Assembly (NCBI GenBank): GCA_963815045.1
Contig: CAWFET010000004.1
Span: 124,001 to 188,000 of the forward strand
Length of the DNA: 64,000 bases
Origin: DASUPK01 sp963815045
Lineage (GTDB): Bacteria > Actinomycetota > Thermoleophilia > Solirubrobacterales > 70-9
Direction of reading: 5' to 3'
How positions within the stretch are numbered: position 1 is the first letter of the stretch; each line of letters begins with the position of its first letter. Shown here piece after piece: positions 9,957 to 20,708 of the stretch. Position numbers and translations under genes: made by a program. Below the pieces are notes generated by a model that worked only from the letters and a program-made list of their open reading frames with translations, made no database searches and was not told where the DNA came from.

Positions 9957-11257
9957 CAACCCACCCTGGAGTGGTTTGGGACGCTCGGGCGCCCGATCGC
10001 TTCGTAGGTGATGCCGGCGGCCCGGACCTCGGCGGGATCCAGGAAGTTCCGGCCGTCGACCAGCAGCGGGTTGGCCATCCGCTTGGCGACCTCCGCCCAT
10101 TCGAGCTGAGCGAACTCGGGCCACTCGGTGACGAGCACCGCGGCGTCGGCGCCCTCCAGCGCCTCCATCGCGGACCCGGCCATCTCGACGCTCGGCAGCA
10201 GCTCGCCCGCGGCGCTCTCGGCCACCGGGTCGAAGGCGACCACCGACGCTCCCTCTCCCTCGAGCCGCGAGGCCAGCACGAGGCTCGAGGCCTCGCGCAT
10301 GTCGTCGGTGTCGGGCTTGAAGGCGAGTCCGAGGAGCGCGACGCGCTTGCCGACGAGCGAATCGAGGTGCTTCGAGAGCTTGGACATCACCCTGCGCTTC
10401 TGCAGCTCGTTCACCTCGATCACCGAGCTGAGCAGCTGGAAGTGGTAGCCGCTGTTCCCGGCGAGGATCTTGAGCGCCTGGGTGTCCTTGGGGAAGCAGG
10501 ACCCGCCGAAGCCGAGGCCGGCGTTCAGGAACCGGTCGCCGATCCGGGGATCCATTCCCATCCCCCGCGCAACCTCGGTCACGTCCGCGCCGACCTCGTC
10601 GCAGACGTTGGCGATCTCGTTGATGAAGCTGATCTTGGTCGCCAGGTAGGCGTTGGAGGCGAGCTTGATCATCTCCGCGCTGGAGAGATCGGTCCGGACG
10701 ATCGGGGCACCGAGCGGCTCGTAGGCGGCTGCCACGGCGTCGTCGGCCCACTGATCGCCGTCGGACCCGATGACGACCCGGTCCGGCTCCAGGAAGTCCT
10801 TGACGGCCGTGCCCTCCCTGAGGAACTCGGGGCAGGAGACATAGGCCAGGTCCGGGGCATCCCGGTGAATGGCCCGCCCGGTGCCCACCGGGACGGTGCT
10901 CTTCATGACCAGCGCCTTGCCGTCCGGCTCGCCGATCTCCTCGACCGCCCGCTGCACCGCGGAGAGATCCGCGTCGCCCGAGTAGGTCGGCGGAGTCTGC
11001 ACGCAGACGAACAGCAGGCGGGGGCCGTCCAGGAGCTCCGACATCTCGGTCGTGAAGGTGAGGCGCTCGGCATTTCGCTCGATCAGCTCCGGCAGCTGCG
11101 GCTCGTGGATCGGGACCTCGCCGCGGCGAAGCGCCTCAACCTTTTCGGGAACGATCTCCCGCACGACCACCCGGTGGCCCAGCTCGGCGAAGCAGACGGC
11201 CGTGACCAGTCCGACCCAGCCGGCCCCGACCACCCCGATCGGCTCCCTCTCAGCCAC
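9956..11257 (-). CDS. ugd: UDP-glucose 6-dehydrogenase
   Basis: Oxidises UDP-glucose (or a related NDP-hexose) to UDP-glucuronate with two NAD, giving an acidic precursor for wall or capsule polymers. Protein of 433 aa. Rossmann motif VVGAGWVGLVTA (residues 9-20), QTPPTYSGDADLS, KSTVPVGTG, CPEFLREG, and the catalytic cysteine motif GFGGSCFPKD with Cys254; then KISFINEIANVCD and GLAFKPDTDDMREAS in the C-terminal domain. All catalytic residues are present. The start is at ATG 11257; the LCP gene ends 12 nt upstream. GDP-mannose dehydrogenase is an alternative substrate class that the sequence cannot exclude. Confidence 0.93.
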   Translation of the reverse strand: MAEREPIGVVGAGWVGLVTAVCFAELGHRVVVREIVPEKVEALRRGEVPIHEPQLPELIERNAERLTFTTEMSELLDGPRLLFVCVQTPPTYSGDADLSAVQRAVEEIGEPDGKALVMKSTVPVGTGRAIHRDAPDLAYVSCPEFLREGTAVKDFLEPDRVVIGSDGDQWADDAVAAAYEPLGAPIVRTDLSSAEMIKLASNAYLATKISFINEIANVCDEVGADVTEVARGMGMDPRIGDRFLNAGLGFGGSCFPKDTQALKILAGNSGYHFQLLSSVIEVNELQKRRVMSKLSKHLDSLVGKRVALLGLAFKPDTDDMREASSLVLASRLEGEGASVVAFDPVAESAAGELLPSVEMAGSAMEALEGADAAVLVTEWPEFAQLEWAEVAKRMANPLLVDGRNFLDPAEVRAAGITYEAIGRPSVPNHSRVG

Positions 11258-11269
11258 GATCGCTCCCGA

Positions 11270-13141
11270 TCAGGTCCCGGGGAGCTGGCGGAAGCCCACG
11301 GCGATCTTCAGCATGTCCTCGTTCGAGATCGTCTCGATCAGCGAGTTCGAAACCCAGAACGAGCCCTGGTCGGTCTGCCAGGCGACCTGGCGCAGCCGGT
11401 CTCCGTCGTAGTAGAGCTTGTAGTCGCGGTCTCCGATCGTCCTCGTCTCGCTCGGAGAGGACAGGATCGGCGGGTCCTTCCAGCGCGTGCCCTCGAAGCC
11501 GTAGTAGTCGCCCAGGGTCGGCAGCGAGAAGACCCACTTGTAGGCGGCGCGCTGATCGTGCGGTGGCGCCTGGTCGCCCTTCCCGTTGATCTTGTAGACG
11601 CGCGGCTTCTGCGCGTAGTCGCTGCCCTCCTCCAGGAGGGTCGGGTAGTAGACCGGGACCTTCTCCTTCCGCGCCCTGATGGTCCGGGCGAGCTGCCTGC
11701 CGTAGCTGGTGCGAACGAGCGTGCTCGGCAAGGAGGATTCGGACTTCTTCTTCGGCACCACCGGCCTGGACTTGGTGTGATCCGGTGGCTGCTGGGTTTC
11801 CACCGGCTTCTTCGGCTTCGCGCTCGAGCCGGCCGGCCCCGGCGTTCCCTGGACGCCGAGGAACTGGTTGACCGCGGTGTGGATCTCGTCCGGCGTCGCC
11901 GTCACATACGACGGGCCGAGGGTTCCGTTGAAGTGGATCTCCTTGATCGGAGCACCGCGGAGGTCGAAGAAGAGCCTCAGCACCTGGAGCATCTCCTCGG
12001 CCGAGCCGATGTCGGACGAGGTGTAGGTGGTGAAGATCTTGACCAGCTTCTTGCGGTCCTCGATCAACCTCGAGGGCGGCACCTTGGCCCGCGCCTCGCG
12101 CAGGAAGGACTGCTGGCGGGCGGCGCGGACGATGTCGTTGTCGGTGTGCCGGTAGCGCGCGAAGGAGAGGGCGTCGAAGCCACAGAGCGCCTGGTACCCG
12201 GGTTGGAGGTTGATCTCCGAGGTGCCCGAGTTCGGGGCGATGTAGTAGCGGCGGTCTACGTCGACGAAGACGCATCCGATCGCGTTGACGGCTCTGGCGA
12301 AGCCCGTGAAGTCGACGTTGACGAGGTGGTTGACCTGCAGGCCGGTGAGCTGCTTGACGGTTCGCAGCGTCAGCTTGGGGCCGCCGAACGAGTAGGCGGC
12401 GTTCAGCTTGTCGGTGCCGACGCCAGGGATGTTGACCTTCAGGTCACGAGGCAACGAGAGCAGCGCGATCGCGCCGCGGTCCGGATCGAGTCTCAGCAGC
12501 ATCGTCGTGTCGGAGAGCCCGTACTGGCCGCTGATCTGGTTGTTCCGCTTGTCGGAGCCGATGATCAGGATGGTCTGCGGGCCCGACCCCGATGTGTGCT
12601 TGAGGAATGGGTCGAGGCCCTGGATCTCGCTGTGGTTCTTGAGTGCGTTGGCGATGTCCGACAGGTAGAGGATCAGGCTGGTGGAGGTCGCTCCGGCGAC
12701 CGCGGCGACGATCACGAAGGACGCGGTCAGGAAGCGCAGCCAGATCGGAAACCCGATGTGGCGGCGAACCGCCTTGAAGCCCGACGTGACCTTCTGGCCA
12801 CCGACCTTCTCGAAGCCCGAGGTGATCGCGGAGCCGGCCTGCTTGACCCGCTCGGTCGACCTCGAGATCACGGTGGGCTCGTCGGCCTCCGCCTCGGCGG
12901 CCTCCAGCCCCTCCCACTCCTGGGTCTCGGCGGAGACGACGTGCTCGAGCTCGTCCTCGTCGTCGAGCTCCTCGTCGTCCTCGTACTCCTCGTCGTCGAG
13001 CTCCTCGTCTTCGTCGAGGTCCTCGTCGCCGACGTCCTGGTCCTCGAGGTCCTCGTCCTCGAGGTCCTCGTCCTCGAGCTCGTACTCCTGGGTCTCGTCC
13101 GCGCGCGGCTCCTCGTCGTCCTTCTTCTTTCGAGGGCTCAC
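11270..13141 (-). CDS. LytR-CpsA-Psr (LCP) family wall-polymer ligase with acidic N-tail and extra C-domain
   Basis: Protein of about 623 aa. Order: highly acidic cytosolic N-terminus (residues about 1-75, runs of Glu/Asp/Leu encoded by short DNA repeats at 12955-13090); one transmembrane segment (FLTASFVIVAAVAGAT); then an extracellular LCP domain (TILIIGSDKRNN, DTTMLLRLDPD, SLPRDLKV, DKLNAAYSFGGP, FARYRHTDNDIVRAARQQ). LCP enzymes transfer lipid-linked glycopolymers to peptidoglycan. The conserved Arg of SLPRD and of RHTDND that bind pyrophosphate are present. A further about 240-residue C-terminal domain (VYYPTLLEEGSDYA, LYYDGDRLRQVAWQ) is not the usual LytR_C that I know. The GTG start is set by the GTGA overlap with the M20 peptidase stop. 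Confidence 0.9.
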   Translation of the reverse strand: MSPRKKKDDEEPRADETQEYELEDEDLEDEDLEDQDVGDEDLDEDEELDDEEYEDDEELDDEDELEHVVSAETQEWEGLEAAEAEADEPTVISRSTERVKQAGSAITSGFEKVGGQKVTSGFKAVRRHIGFPIWLRFLTASFVIVAAVAGATSTSLILYLSDIANALKNHSEIQGLDPFLKHTSGSGPQTILIIGSDKRNNQISGQYGLSDTTMLLRLDPDRGAIALLSLPRDLKVNIPGVGTDKLNAAYSFGGPKLTLRTVKQLTGLQVNHLVNVDFTGFARAVNAIGCVFVDVDRRYYIAPNSGTSEINLQPGYQALCGFDALSFARYRHTDNDIVRAARQQSFLREARAKVPPSRLIEDRKKLVKIFTTYTSSDIGSAEEMLQVLRLFFDLRGAPIKEIHFNGTLGPSYVTATPDEIHTAVNQFLGVQGTPGPAGSSAKPKKPVETQQPPDHTKSRPVVPKKKSESSLPSTLVRTSYGRQLARTIRARKEKVPVYYPTLLEEGSDYAQKPRVYKINGKGDQAPPHDQRAAYKWVFSLPTLGDYYGFEGTRWKDPPILSSPSETRTIGDRDYKLYYDGDRLRQVAWQTDQGSFWVSNSLIETISNEDMLKIAVGFRQLPGT

Positions 13142-14220
13142 GCTGCGGCCATCCCGGGGAAGCTCTTCACGAAGCCCTCGAGGGCCTGGCGGTAGCTGCC
13201 CAGCGAGCTGATCGAGACCCACTCACGAGGGCCGTGATGGCCGTCTCCGACCGGGCCGAACTCGACGGCCGGCACGCCCGCCGCCAGGAAGGAGACCGCG
13301 TCCGAGGCGCCGTCGCGGCCGACGCTCATCACCCGCTCGGGATGGTGCGGGGAGGCGGCCTCGCAGAGACCCTGCACGAAGGGCGAGTCGGGCTCGACGA
13401 CCGCCGGCGGACGGCGGAAGGTGGCGAGCACGCGAGTGTCGGTCAACGCGCTGACCTGACCGAGGATCTCATCGGGATCCTGGTCAGGCAGGAAGCGGAT
13501 ATCGACGTCTATGACGCAGGTGTCGGGCACTTTGTTCAGGGCATCGCCGCCCATGATCCGACCGAGATTGATGGAGGGCCGATCGAACAGGGCGGAACTG
13601 TGGCGCGCAAACGGTAGCGATTCGATGCCCCTGAATACCTCAACCGCCTTAACGACAGCGTTATCGCCGAGCCACGGCGTCGCGCCATGCGCCGAGCGGC
13701 CCTGGACCTCCAGCCGGACGGCCAGCACGCCCTTGGCCTGGACCCCGACCTGAAGGTTGGTGGGCTCCCCGGTGATCGCGAAGTCCCCTACGAAGCCACT
13801 TGCCACGAGCGCATCGGATCCGCGGTTCTGCTCCTCCTCGGACTCCTCGTCGGAGACGATCCCGAGCCGCAGCCGCACATCTTCCTGGTCGCGGAGGTCG
13901 TGGAGCACCACCAGCATCGCGGCGAGCGCCCCCTTCATGTCATAGGCCCCGCGCCCGATCAGCTGGTCGCCCTCGATGCGCGGCTCGAACTGGTCGCGGC
14001 CACCGGGGACGACGTCCATATGGCCGTGAAGGACCAGGGTCGGCGCGCCGTCCGGCCCGACCTCGGCGGTAGTGACCGGGAGGCCGCGCGCTTCGGTCTG
14101 CGAGGCCTTGATGTCGTTCGACTCGAGCCAGCCGCCGACGAACTCCGCCGCACGGCGGAGCCCCTCGGCGTTGGAGGTGTCGAAGGCGATCAGTCTCTGG
14201 GCAAGGGCGAGCTCATCCAT
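13138..14220 (-). CDS. M20 family peptidase, ArgE/DapE-like deacylase
   Basis: Protein of 360 aa. Zinc-site motifs in the M20 order: LVLHGHMDVVPGG, GRGAYDMKGALAAML (bridging Asp), VSDEESEEEQ (catalytic Glu pair), ITGEPTNL, then SAHGATPW in the dimerisation domain and GPVGDGHHGPREW near the C-terminus. The enzyme likely removes an acyl group from an amino acid (N-succinyl-diaminopimelate desuccinylase or acetylornithine deacetylase); the sequence does not settle which. If DapE, it would feed the meso-DAP pool for peptidoglycan, which fits the neighbouring LCP gene. The stop overlaps the LCP start by 4 nt (GTGA). Confidence 0.88.
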   Translation of the reverse strand: MDELALAQRLIAFDTSNAEGLRRAAEFVGGWLESNDIKASQTEARGLPVTTAEVGPDGAPTLVLHGHMDVVPGGRDQFEPRIEGDQLIGRGAYDMKGALAAMLVVLHDLRDQEDVRLRLGIVSDEESEEEQNRGSDALVASGFVGDFAITGEPTNLQVGVQAKGVLAVRLEVQGRSAHGATPWLGDNAVVKAVEVFRGIESLPFARHSSALFDRPSINLGRIMGGDALNKVPDTCVIDVDIRFLPDQDPDEILGQVSALTDTRVLATFRRPPAVVEPDSPFVQGLCEAASPHHPERVMSVGRDGASDAVSFLAAGVPAVEFGPVGDGHHGPREWVSISSLGSYRQALEGFVKSFPGMAAA

Positions 14221-14271
14221 GCGAACCGCGAATCGTAGGTGCAGAGGGGCCGGGACCCGCCCGCGGCGCCG

Positions 14272-15531
14272 CTAGCCGTGCAGAGTGAGCTTCTTGGTCT
14301 TCGCCAGGCCGCCGTCGGGGATGTAGGCGACCTTGATCTTGAGCCTGCCCTTCTGGGCGAGCTTGGCGGCGCCCTGCTTGGTCAGCTTCACCTTGACGGT
14401 GATCTTGCCGGGGCCGCCCTTCTTCGTCGTGGTCTTGACGAGCTTTGCCTTCTTCTTCTTCTTGGCGGTGGTGGCGAGCTTGGTGCTCGTGTCAGTCGCC
14501 TCGCCGGTGCCCTCGTTGTTCACCTTGAAGGTCACCTTCCGGCCCTTGAGCTTCGCCTTGAAGGAGTTGGACGGGACGCTGAGAATCTCGGCGGTCCTCA
14601 AATGGGGCGGCGTGAGGCCCGAGTCATACCCGCCGACCACGAGGACGCGCCCATCCGCGAGGGTGGCAGCGGCCGCCTCCTCGCGCGGCTCGACAAGCGG
14701 GCCTACGCCGGTGGAGCTGAAGGTATTGGTTGCGGGGTTGAATATCTCAGCGCTGGTCGTCTCATCGGTGTCGTCGTAGCCGCCGGCGATCAGCGCGCGG
14801 CCGCCGGGCAGAACGGCGCCGGCAGGTCCGTAGCGGGGTGTTCCCATCGATCCCACGGCGGTGAACTTGCCCGTAGCCGTATCGAATACCTCCGCGCTCT
14901 TCAGGGTGGTTGTTCCGTTGTACCCGCCGGCGATCAGCACACGCCCGCCGGGCAACGCGACGACAGCGGCGCCATCGCGATAGTCGGTCATGGTCCCGGC
15001 CGGGCTGAACTGTCCGGTCGCCGGGTTGAAGATCTCGGCCGTATTGAGCTGACCCGTGTGGTAGCCGCCGGCGATCAGCACCCGGCCGTCCGGCAGGAGA
15101 GCGCCGGTCGCGTCGTAGCGCGCCTGTGTCATCAGGCCGGGCGTCGGGGAGAAGGTGCCCGTCTTGGGATCGAAGATCTCGGCGAAGGTCACATTGGGCT
15201 CCACCCCGCCTCCTGCGATGAGCACCCGGCCATCGGCGAGCGTCACGGTGGCGGGGCCGTACTGCTTTCTCAACATCGTCGGGCCGGGACTGAATGCGCC
15301 GGTCGCAGGGTCATAGATCTCGGTGCTCGCCTCGACGCTGGCGTTGTTGCCCCCGCCAACGACCAGGACCCTGCCGTCCGGCAGCCGCGCCGCGCCCGGG
15401 TACTCACGCGCGACAGCCATTGACCCCGTTGGCGAGAAGGTGACCGTGTTGATCGCGCTCGCGCTGGTCGGCACGACCAGCGCGACAAAGCCCGCCACGG
15501 CGAGAATCCCGCTTCGGACGCCAGCCCTCAC
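14272..15531 (-). CDS. Secreted Kelch-repeat protein with lysine-rich C-terminus
   Basis: Protein of 419 aa, GTG start, signal peptide (LAVAGFVALVVPTSASA). Six Kelch motifs of the pattern 'LPDGRVLVVGG...AEIFDPATGTFSP' run from about residue 45 to 320, making a six-bladed propeller. A linker rich in Lys (TTAKKKKKAKLVKTTTKKGG) follows, and a final immunoglobulin-like beta stretch (KITVKVKLTKQGAAKLAQKG, then KIKVAYIPDGG). Extracellular, of unknown ligand. Single gene, with the M20 gene downstream on the same strand and atpC upstream. Similar to Kelch proteins abundant in Thermoleophilia. Confidence 0.88.
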   Translation of the reverse strand: MRAGVRSGILAVAGFVALVVPTSASAINTVTFSPTGSMAVAREYPGAARLPDGRVLVVGGGNNASVEASTEIYDPATGAFSPGPTMLRKQYGPATVTLADGRVLIAGGGVEPNVTFAEIFDPKTGTFSPTPGLMTQARYDATGALLPDGRVLIAGGYHTGQLNTAEIFNPATGQFSPAGTMTDYRDGAAVVALPGGRVLIAGGYNGTTTLKSAEVFDTATGKFTAVGSMGTPRYGPAGAVLPGGRALIAGGYDDTDETTSAEIFNPATNTFSSTGVGPLVEPREEAAAATLADGRVLVVGGYDSGLTPPHLRTAEILSVPSNSFKAKLKGRKVTFKVNNEGTGEATDTSTKLATTAKKKKKAKLVKTTTKKGGPGKITVKVKLTKQGAAKLAQKGRLKIKVAYIPDGGLAKTKKLTLHG

Positions 15532-15563
15532 GGCGCTGAACCTATCACCGCGAAGGACTTCGG

Positions 15564-15977
15564 TCAGCTCGAGCCGGCGACCTCGAGGAAGGCCTCGGCT
15601 CGCTCCTTGTCCTTCTGCGCCTGGGTCCAGGCGCCCGAGCCCTCCTCGGACTCGTTCAGCCGGGCGTCCGCATCCTCGATCCGGCTGCGGAGCTCGCTCA
15701 CCTCGAGCTGATCCGGCGGCACCGCCTCGCCCACCAGGACCGTCGCTCGGTTGGCGAACACCTGGAGCCAGCCCTCGGCCTGCGCCCAGCGCTCGACCTC
15801 GCCGCCGGGCAGGTGCAGCCGGAGCTCAGTCGGGCGAAGCCGCGCCAGCACCGGGACGTGGTTCGCGAGGATCCCGATCTCGCCGACGGCGGTTCGGGTC
15901 GAGAGCTGCTCGACCTCGCCGTCGAAGACCTGCCCCTCCGGGGTGAGGACCCTGACGTTGACGTTGTGCTCAGCCAT
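15564..15977 (-). CDS. atpC: ATP synthase epsilon subunit
   Basis: Rotor-stalk protein of 137 aa in F1. Opens with NVNVRVLTPEGQVFDGEVEQ and AVGEIGILANHVPVLARLRP, typical of epsilon, with GWLQVFANRATVLVGEAV; the C-terminal part is the helical inhibitory hairpin, ending EKAEAFLEVAGSS-like. Last gene of the atp operon, 3 bp after atpD. No terminator hairpin with a U-run is obvious between its end and the Kelch gene 32 bp on. Confidence 0.94.
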   Translation of the reverse strand: MAEHNVNVRVLTPEGQVFDGEVEQLSTRTAVGEIGILANHVPVLARLRPTELRLHLPGGEVERWAQAEGWLQVFANRATVLVGEAVPPDQLEVSELRSRIEDADARLNESEEGSGAWTQAQKDKERAEAFLEVAGSS

Positions 15978-15980
15978 TGA

Positions 15981-17513
15981 TTAGGCCGCTTCTTCCTCGC
16001 CCTGCTGCTGGTCCTCGGCCGCCTCGTCCTTCTTGGCCTCCTGCTCGTCGGCCTCCGCCTTTGCGGACTCCTCGGGCTCCTCGGCGCGCATCTTCTTGGA
16101 CGCCTCGAGCACCTGGTCGATCGTCCCCTGCATGTAGAACGCCCGCTCGGGGATGTCATCGTGCTCGCCGTCCACGATCGCCTTGAAGCTGCGGACCGTC
16201 TCCTCGACCGGCACGTACTCGCCGTCGCGGCCGGTGAACTGCGAGGCGACGAAGAACGGCTGAGAGAGGAAGCGCTGGATCTTCCGCGCCCTCGACACCG
16301 TCTGCTTGTCCTCGTCCGAGAGCTCGTCGATCCCAAGGATCGCGATGATGTCCTGCAGCTCCTTGTAGCGCTGCAGGGTCTCCTGGACGCGGGTGGCCGT
16401 GTTGTAGTGCTCCTCGCCGAGGATCTCCGGCTTGAGGATCGTGGAGGTCGAGTCGAGCGGATCCACCGCGGGGTAGATCCCCTGCTCGACCAGCGACCGC
16501 GTCAGAACCGTGGTGGCGTTGAGGTGCGCGAACACCGATGCCGGAGCCGGGTCGGTGAGGTCGTCCGCCGGCACGTAGATCGCCTGGACCGAGGTGACGC
16601 TTCCTTCCCTCGTCGACGTGATTCGTTCTTGGAGGTCACCCATCTCCGTCTCCAAAGTCGGCTGGTAGCCGACGGCGGAGGGCATCCGGCCGAGCAGCGC
16701 TGAGACCTCGGAGCCGGCCTGGACGAACCGGAAGATGTTGTCGATGAAGAGCAGCACGTCCTGGCCGCCCTGCTGGCGGAAGTACTCCGCCATGGTCAGC
16801 CCGGAGAGCGCCACTCGCAGGCGCGCGCCGGGCGGCTCGTTCATCTGGCCGAAGACCAGCATCGTCTTGTCGATGACTCCGGACTCCTTCATCTCGAGCC
16901 AGAGGTCGTTGCCCTCGCGGGAGCGCTCGCCGACGCCGCAGAAGGCAGACAGGCCCTCGTGCTCCTCGGCGATGGAGCGGATCAGCTCCTGGATCAGAAC
17001 GGTCTTGCCGACGCCCGCGCCGCCGAACAGGCCGACCTTGCCGCCCTTCGCGTAGGGAGCCAGCAGGTCCACGACCTTGATCCCGGTCTCAAGGATCTCC
17101 TGAGACGGAGCCAGGTCCTCGACCTCGGGGGCCGAGCGGTGGATCGGCCAGCGTTCCCCCGCTTCCAGCTCCGGGCCCTCGTCGATCGTCTCGCCGAGCA
17201 GGTTGAAGATGCGCCCTAGCGTCTTCTCTCCCACCGGGACCGTGATCGGGCCGCCGGTGTCGATCACCTTGTCGCCGCGGCGCAGGCCGTCGGTGGCGTC
17301 CATGGCGATCGCGCGGACGCGGTCGTCGCCAAGGTGCTGCTGCACCTCGCAGATCAAGTTGAGCTCGGTTCGGCTCTCCTCCGGCGGCACCTCGATCTTG
17401 AGCGCCGTGAAGATCTCGGGGATGTGGTCGGGGAAGACGACGTCGATGACGACTCCCGTCACCTGCTCGACCGTCCCGACATTGCTTCCGTTCGAACTTC
17501 CGTTGTCAGCCAT
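15981..17513 (-). CDS. atpD: ATP synthase beta subunit (catalytic)
   Basis: Catalytic F1 subunit of 510 aa. P-loop GGAGVGKTVLIQEL, GVGERSREGNDL, MNEPPGARLRVALSGLT, the DELSEED region as LSDEDKQT, and SRAR after it. All nucleotide-binding residues present. Unusual for the family is a C-terminal acidic and Glu/Ala-rich extension of about 35 residues (from around residue 472; EEPEESAKAEADEQEAKKDE), which beta subunits normally lack. Starts at ATG 17513, 28 bp after atpG. Confidence 0.96.
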   Translation of the reverse strand: MADNGSSNGSNVGTVEQVTGVVIDVVFPDHIPEIFTALKIEVPPEESRTELNLICEVQQHLGDDRVRAIAMDATDGLRRGDKVIDTGGPITVPVGEKTLGRIFNLLGETIDEGPELEAGERWPIHRSAPEVEDLAPSQEILETGIKVVDLLAPYAKGGKVGLFGGAGVGKTVLIQELIRSIAEEHEGLSAFCGVGERSREGNDLWLEMKESGVIDKTMLVFGQMNEPPGARLRVALSGLTMAEYFRQQGGQDVLLFIDNIFRFVQAGSEVSALLGRMPSAVGYQPTLETEMGDLQERITSTREGSVTSVQAIYVPADDLTDPAPASVFAHLNATTVLTRSLVEQGIYPAVDPLDSTSTILKPEILGEEHYNTATRVQETLQRYKELQDIIAILGIDELSDEDKQTVSRARKIQRFLSQPFFVASQFTGRDGEYVPVEETVRSFKAIVDGEHDDIPERAFYMQGTIDQVLEASKKMRAEEPEESAKAEADEQEAKKDEAAEDQQQGEEEAA

Positions 17514-17540
17514 TCGTCTCCTTCGTTCCTTCCAAGTTTG

Positions 17541-18470
17541 TTACGACACGCCCTCGGCGCCCGCCACGACCTCGAGGATCTCCTGGGTGATCTCGGCCTG
17601 CCGCACCCGGTTCATCTCGAGCGTGAGGTCGCTGATCACGTCCTTTGCGTTCTCCGCGGCATTCCGCATCGCGGTCATGCGGGCGCCGTGCTCCGACGCC
17701 GTCGACTCGAGCAGCGCCCGGTAGACCGAGAGCTGCGCGTACTCGGGGATCAGCTCGGCGAGCAGCTCCTCCGGCTCGGGCTCGTAATCCCAGAGCGCCT
17801 TGCGATGCGCCTCGACCAGGCCCTGGTCACCCTCCTCGGTCTCGTCCTCCTCCTCGCCGGCGCCCTCACCGAGCACCTCCGCCTGCTGGATCGGAAGCAG
17901 CGTCTGCCGCCAGACGTACTGAGTGAGCGGCGAGACGTATTTGTTGTAGATCAGCTCGACGCGGTCGAGCTCCTCGTCGACGTAGGCGGAGATCAGGCCG
18001 TCGGCGATCTCCCGGGCGTTGGCGAAGGAGGGCCGGTCGGTGAAGCCGACGTACTCGCCGTGGAGCTCCTCGCCGCGAAAGCGCATCGTCGAGGCGCCAC
18101 GACGGCCCACGACCGAGAACAGCGCCTGCGCGCCGTTGCCGCGGAGGTCGCGCTGGAGCTGCACGCCCGAGCGAATGATCTGGGAGTTGAACGAGCCGGC
18201 CAGGCCGCGGTCGCCCGTGATCAGCAGCACGCCGACGTTCTTCTCCTCGTCACGTTGCTGCAGCACCGGCAGGTTCCGCGCCTCCTGCCCGGCAGCCTCG
18301 GCGACCTGGCGGGTCATCTTGCGCAGCTCCCGCGCATACGGGCGCAGCGCGTCGATGCGCTGCTCCGCCCGGCGGAGCCGGGCCGCGGCGACCATCTCCA
18401 TGGCGCGCGTGATCTTCTGAACGTTCTTCACGCTCGAGATCCGGTTCTTGACTTCCTTGCGGGTGGCCAT
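17541..18470 (-). CDS. atpG: ATP synthase gamma subunit
   Basis: Central stalk subunit of 309 aa. N-terminal helix VKNRISSVKNVQKITRAMEM and the C-terminal helix with RMTAMRNAAENAKDVISDL and RQAEITQEILEVVAG are diagnostic. In the middle it carries an acidic insertion of roughly 20-25 residues (GEGAGEEEDETEEGDQG), longer than in the Escherichia coli subunit. Located 17 bp after atpA in the minus-strand operon. Confidence 0.96.
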   Translation of the reverse strand: MATRKEVKNRISSVKNVQKITRAMEMVAAARLRRAEQRIDALRPYARELRKMTRQVAEAAGQEARNLPVLQQRDEEKNVGVLLITGDRGLAGSFNSQIIRSGVQLQRDLRGNGAQALFSVVGRRGASTMRFRGEELHGEYVGFTDRPSFANAREIADGLISAYVDEELDRVELIYNKYVSPLTQYVWRQTLLPIQQAEVLGEGAGEEEDETEEGDQGLVEAHRKALWDYEPEPEELLAELIPEYAQLSVYRALLESTASEHGARMTAMRNAAENAKDVISDLTLEMNRVRQAEITQEILEVVAGAEGVS

Positions 18471-18486
18471 GACTCAGTGACGCGGA

Positions 18487-20154
<1,668 letters not shown>

Positions 20155-20172
20155 TGCGGCTTCGTTCCTTTC

Positions 20173-20706
20173 CTACGCCGCGTGGGCGACGCTCTTTCTC
20201 AGTTTCTCGAGCCTGTTCCTGATGCTCGTGTCCAAGACCATGTTTCCCACCTGCACGACCAGCCCGCCGAGGATTTCGGGGTCCACCTTGCTCTCGAGCT
20301 CGACCGTGTTGCCGGTCTGCTCCTCGATCTCCGAGCCGATCCGCTTCGCGATTTCCGGGTCGAGCTCCACTGCGCTGGTGACCGTGACGCCCAGGCGCTT
20401 GTTCTCCTTTGCCCAGAGCGACTCGAAGTTGCGTCGGATGCGGAAGAGCACCGGCATCCGGTGCTTCTCCAGCAGGAGATTGAGGAAGTTGACCAGCTCC
20501 GGATCGGCGCCGGAGACCGCCTTCGCCAACCCCTCCTCCTTCTCCGTCGAGGAGAAGTAGGGGCTGAAGAAGAAGAGCTGCATCTCGTGGTTGTCCGCGA
20601 GAGCGTCGGCGAACTGGCCGAGCTGCTCGCGGATGGCGTCGAGCTTGCCCCGCTCCTTGGCCACCCCGAAGAGGGCGACCGCATATACGCGAGCGATCTC
20701 CTCCAT
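20173..20706 (-). CDS. atpH: ATP synthase delta subunit
   Basis: Peripheral stalk subunit of 177 aa joining F1 to the b subunits. Family signatures: MEEIARVYAVALFGVAKERG at the start, LNLLLEKHRMPVLFRIRRNFE in the middle, and the C-terminal VTVTSAVELDPEIAKRIGS plus VDPEILGGLVVQVGNMVLD. A complete, normal-length OSCP-type subunit; in mycobacteria it is fused with a b-like domain, but here it is a free subunit. 2 bp after atpF. Confidence 0.95.
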   Translation of the reverse strand: MEEIARVYAVALFGVAKERGKLDAIREQLGQFADALADNHEMQLFFFSPYFSSTEKEEGLAKAVSGADPELVNFLNLLLEKHRMPVLFRIRRNFESLWAKENKRLGVTVTSAVELDPEIAKRIGSEIEEQTGNTVELESKVDPEILGGLVVQVGNMVLDTSIRNRLEKLRKSVAHAA

Positions 20707-20708
20707 AT

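Noticed and set aside
12955..13090. Short repeats that could suggest a CRISPR or tandem array
   Set aside because: They encode Glu/Asp/Leu runs in frame in the LCP protein and have no spacer structure.
9971..13195. A plus-strand open frame of over 1000 codons
   Set aside because: It lies fully antisense to ugd and the LCP gene, is Arg/Gly/Leu/Asp-rich without domains, and is typical of the mirrored frame in very GC-rich genes.
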